15,474 nt of DNA from JAPSGM01 sp036258735 (GTDB taxonomy: Bacteria; Chloroflexota; Limnocylindria; QHBO01), in contig DATADC010000135.1 of assembly GCA_036258735.1 (NCBI GenBank), positions 1 through 15,474 on the forward strand, written 5' to 3'. Shown piece after piece: positions 13,547-15,474 of the stretch. The first letter of the stretch is position 1. Each line of letters begins with the position of its first letter. A program made the position numbers and the translations under genes. The notes beneath the pieces were generated by a model, which worked only from the letters and a program-made list of their open reading frames with translations, was not told the DNA's origin and made no database searches.

Positions 13547-15474
13547 GTGGACGACTTCGAAGACCTCCCGCTGGAGACCTCGTCCGGCGCGCGCCCGAGC
13601 ACGACCGTTGGCGACCGCCTGCTGGTGGCGCTGGCCGGAGTGGCGCTCGTGGGCGGCCTGATGATCGCAGCCGGCAACCTGCTGGCCGGCCTGGTCGACG
13701 AGCCGGTGGCACGCGCCTCATCCGAGCCCGCTGCGACCGTCCGCCCCACGGCGACGCCCCGGCCCACGCCCACGGCTCGCCCGCTCCGAGAGCTCGGCCT
13801 CGTGCCGGGCCGTCCACCCGACCAACCGGACGATGAGTTCCTCGTCCACAGGGCCTACTGGCTCGAGGCCACGCGTCCGACGCCGGTGCACGTCGCGCCG
13901 CGTGACGACGCCGCCGAGAGCAGCTCGCTGCGCGCCGGCCAGGTCACGCTCGCCGAGTCCCGCCCGGACACCGGCGGCGAGCGCGAGTGGCTCTACGTCT
14001 ACGACCCGCAGCCTGGCTGGGTCCGCGCGTGGTCGCGCGCGGGCGAGCCGCTGGTACGCCTGGTGGAGACCGCGACGGGCGCGTCCCATGGCGGCGTCAA
14101 CGCGATGGCAGCCGGACCGACCGGCTTCGTGCTGCATGGCTTCGAGCCGCAGTCACCCGGCTGGTTGCCACCCGCAGCCGTGGTCGCGACGTCGCCCGAC
14201 GGCGAGCGTTGGTCTCCGGGCGAGCCGACGAGCTGGAACGGCTGGCAGGGCGCGGCAATGGCGTGGGGCCCGTCCGGCTGGCTGGCTGCCACGACGACCT
14301 GGGGCAGCTCGCCACCGTCGACCTGGATCTGGGAGTCCGGCGACGGCTCCCGGTGGACGCCCCTGGGCTCGCTGGAATCCACCGGCAGCGAGTACGTCCG
14401 CGCGCTCATCGGCGCAGATCACGGCTATCTGCTCGTCCTGGCCAGTAACGAGCCGTCCGGCGAGTCGCTGTGGTTCTCGCCCGACGGCCTGACCTGGCAG
14501 GAGGGGCGCGCTCCCTTCCCGGACGGAGCGTCCGTTGAGTGGGGAGAGATCCGCGTCCTGCCTGCCGGGAGCCGGCTGGTGGCGTGGACCTTCACCGAGG
14601 GGCTTGCGGAGCTCGCCGTGGCCGTCTCACAGACGGGCAGGTCATGGACTCCGATCTCGACGGAAGGGACCGGCGAACGGCTGGAGCTGGCGGTCGTTGG
14701 CGAGGAGCTGCTGGGGGTCAGCCGCGATGCGAACGGGTTCGTGCGAGCCTGGCGCGCGGTGCTTTCGGACGATGCCCCGCGGCTGGTGCAGGACCACGTG
14801 CTGGCGGTTGCCTTCTATGGCGCCGTGATCACCAGCGTCGTGTCCGATGGGTCGAGCGCGCTGGCCTTCGGGTACGAGCGCGAAGGCACCATCCCGGTGG
14901 TGTGGCGCTACACCGCGTCCGCGTGGCGGAAATCGCCCGGGCCCACCGAGGGGTTCGGCGTGCCCGTCCAGCGGGCGGTCATCGGGCCGCTGGGCGCCGT
15001 CGCCGTTGGAGGGGAGATTGTGGGTCGTGGGGCCAACCCGGTGCTCTGGCACCTCGGGCCCGACGGCGCCTGGGCGCGCGAGGCGGCGCGTGTCATCCCA
15101 CCCGTCGCGGCGCCGGCCATCGAGACCTGCGGCAAGCCGCCGGAGTCCGCCATGGACTTCATGGCGCTCGACCCGCTTGAAGCGATCACGTGCTATGGCG
15201 ATCGGCCCCTGACCCTGACTGCCTGGTCCGCCGCGTGCCGTGAGTGCTGGACCGACACCGAGCTCGTTCGCCAGCCGGATTGGTTCAGCGAGCGCGCGAG
15301 GGGGCTGTTCCTGATGCCGATGCAGTCCCGCAGCGACACGCAGGCGTGGTGGAGGTCCGCCGTGCTACACCCCACCCTCGAGCCACAGGTGGCGTGGCGA
15401 GACGCCTGGGTTCGCATCACCGGCCACTTCGACGATCCGTCCGCTCGCGACTGCCGCCGGAACCCGACGCACGC
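13547..15474 (+). CDS. Membrane-anchored extracytoplasmic repeat (propeller-like) protein, 3' truncated by window
   Basis: One frame reads from GTG 13547 to the last base without a stop: 642 complete codons, with the C-terminus outside the window. A single membrane helix (about 24-46) is followed by a Thr/Pro-rich linker (TVRPTATPRPTPTARP, 64-79), so the rest is probably outside the cell. Residues about 112-163 look SH3-like (PVHVAPRDD to GWVRAW). Asp-box-like motifs of the type S-P-D-G-x-x-W recur at about 215-224, 262-271, 310-319 and 360-369, every 47-50 residues, consistent with beta-propeller blades. The tail (about 526-640) has five Cys (C528, C549, C564, C567, C636) and ends VRITGHFDDPSARDC, a tail I recall from Chloroflexota proteins. 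Function unknown; binding or surface sensing are guesses. Confidence 0.85.
   Translation, partial: MDDFEDLPLETSSGARPSTTVGDRLLVALAGVALVGGLMIAAGNLLAGLVDEPVARASSEPAATVRPTATPRPTPTARPLRELGLVPGRPPDQPDDEFLVHRAYWLEATRPTPVHVAPRDDAAESSSLRAGQVTLAESRPDTGGEREWLYVYDPQPGWVRAWSRAGEPLVRLVETATGASHGGVNAMAAGPTGFVLHGFEPQSPGWLPPAAVVATSPDGERWSPGEPTSWNGWQGAAMAWGPSGWLAATTTWGSSPPSTWIWESGDGSRWTPLGSLESTGSEYVRALIGADHGYLLVLASNEPSGESLWFSPDGLTWQEGRAPFPDGASVEWGEIRVLPAGSRLVAWTFTEGLAELAVAVSQTGRSWTPISTEGTGERLELAVVGEELLGVSRDANGFVRAWRAVLSDDAPRLVQDHVLAVAFYGAVITSVVSDGSSALAFGYEREGTIPVVWRYTASAWRKSPGPTEGFGVPVQRAVIGPLGAVAVGGEIVGRGANPVLWHLGPDGAWAREAARVIPPVAAPAIETCGKPPESAMDFMALDPLEAITCYGDRPLTLTAWSAACRECWTDTELVRQPDWFSERARGLFLMPMQSRSDTQAWWRSAVLHPTLEPQVAWRDAWVRITGHFDDPSARDCRRNPTH

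Noticed and set aside
13381..13773. N-terminal extension of the aminotransferase frame
   Set aside because: It is antisense to the terminal repeat-protein gene and passes through the tandem repeat; aminotransferase homology begins near 13380.
13833..15212. Several plus-strand frames in other phases inside the terminal gene
   Set aside because: They are broken and Arg/Ser-rich; the phase starting at 13547 is open through the window end and carries the repeated motifs.
1..15474. Mobile element, CRISPR, toxin-antitoxin or defence system
   Set aside because: No transposase or integrase motifs, terminal inverted repeats, spaced repeats or recognisable defence domains were seen on either strand.

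Overview
This is a GC-rich bacterial chromosomal window with densely packed, mostly single-gene or two-gene units on both strands. I see no mobile element, rRNA, tRNA or CRISPR array. The organism is most likely a high-GC Chloroflexota (Candidatus Limnocylindria-like) or, less likely, an Actinobacteriota. The basis is the base composition, frequent GTG/TTG starts, several starts with a TAnnnT box 6-11 nt upstream and no Shine-Dalgarno (leaderless or near-leaderless transcription), and a last gene whose layout (one membrane anchor, Thr/Pro linker, SPDG..W propeller repeats, Cys-rich tail) I associate with environmental Chloroflexota. The taxonomic call is inference.

Layout. 1-1757: an OmpR-type response regulator, cut by the window start, overlaps a compact two-TM histidine kinase. 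1747-3435: a quinone-reductase-like MDR oxidoreductase (minus strand) and a TetR repressor (plus strand) are transcribed divergently from a 72-bp region. That region carries two copies of a CTTAC-N3-GTAAG operator placed over the predicted promoters, so this looks like an autoregulated repressor/oxidoreductase pair. 3443-3799: a small conserved charged protein of unknown function (minus). 3846-6590: a two-gene plus-strand unit of a membrane-anchored SagB-type nitroreductase fusion followed 9 nt later by a YtcJ-like metal-dependent amidohydrolase. 6620-7057: a very basic Lys/Ser/Thr/Ala-rich histone-H1-like protein (minus), divergent from 7165-8971, a polytopic membrane protein coupled to a small APH-like phosphotransferase. 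9038-9976: an EamA/DMT transporter. 10022-11572: a class III adenylate cyclase with three tandem, visibly duplicated PAS domains. 11586-12047: a small DinB-like protein 13 bp downstream. 12175-13380: a PLP aminotransferase (minus). 13547-window end: a long extracytoplasmic repeat protein that is open at the 3' end and reads without a stop through the last base.

How the genes work together. The clear functional links are the two-component pair, the TetR/oxidoreductase pair and the SagB/amidohydrolase unit. The rest looks like ordinary single-gene housekeeping, transport and signalling content. No defence system, biosynthetic cluster or phage module is visible. The most interesting items are the membrane-anchored SagB fusion with an HX13H pair, the triple-PAS cyclase, the paired TetR operators, the unterminated repeat protein, and the recurrent leaderless start signals.
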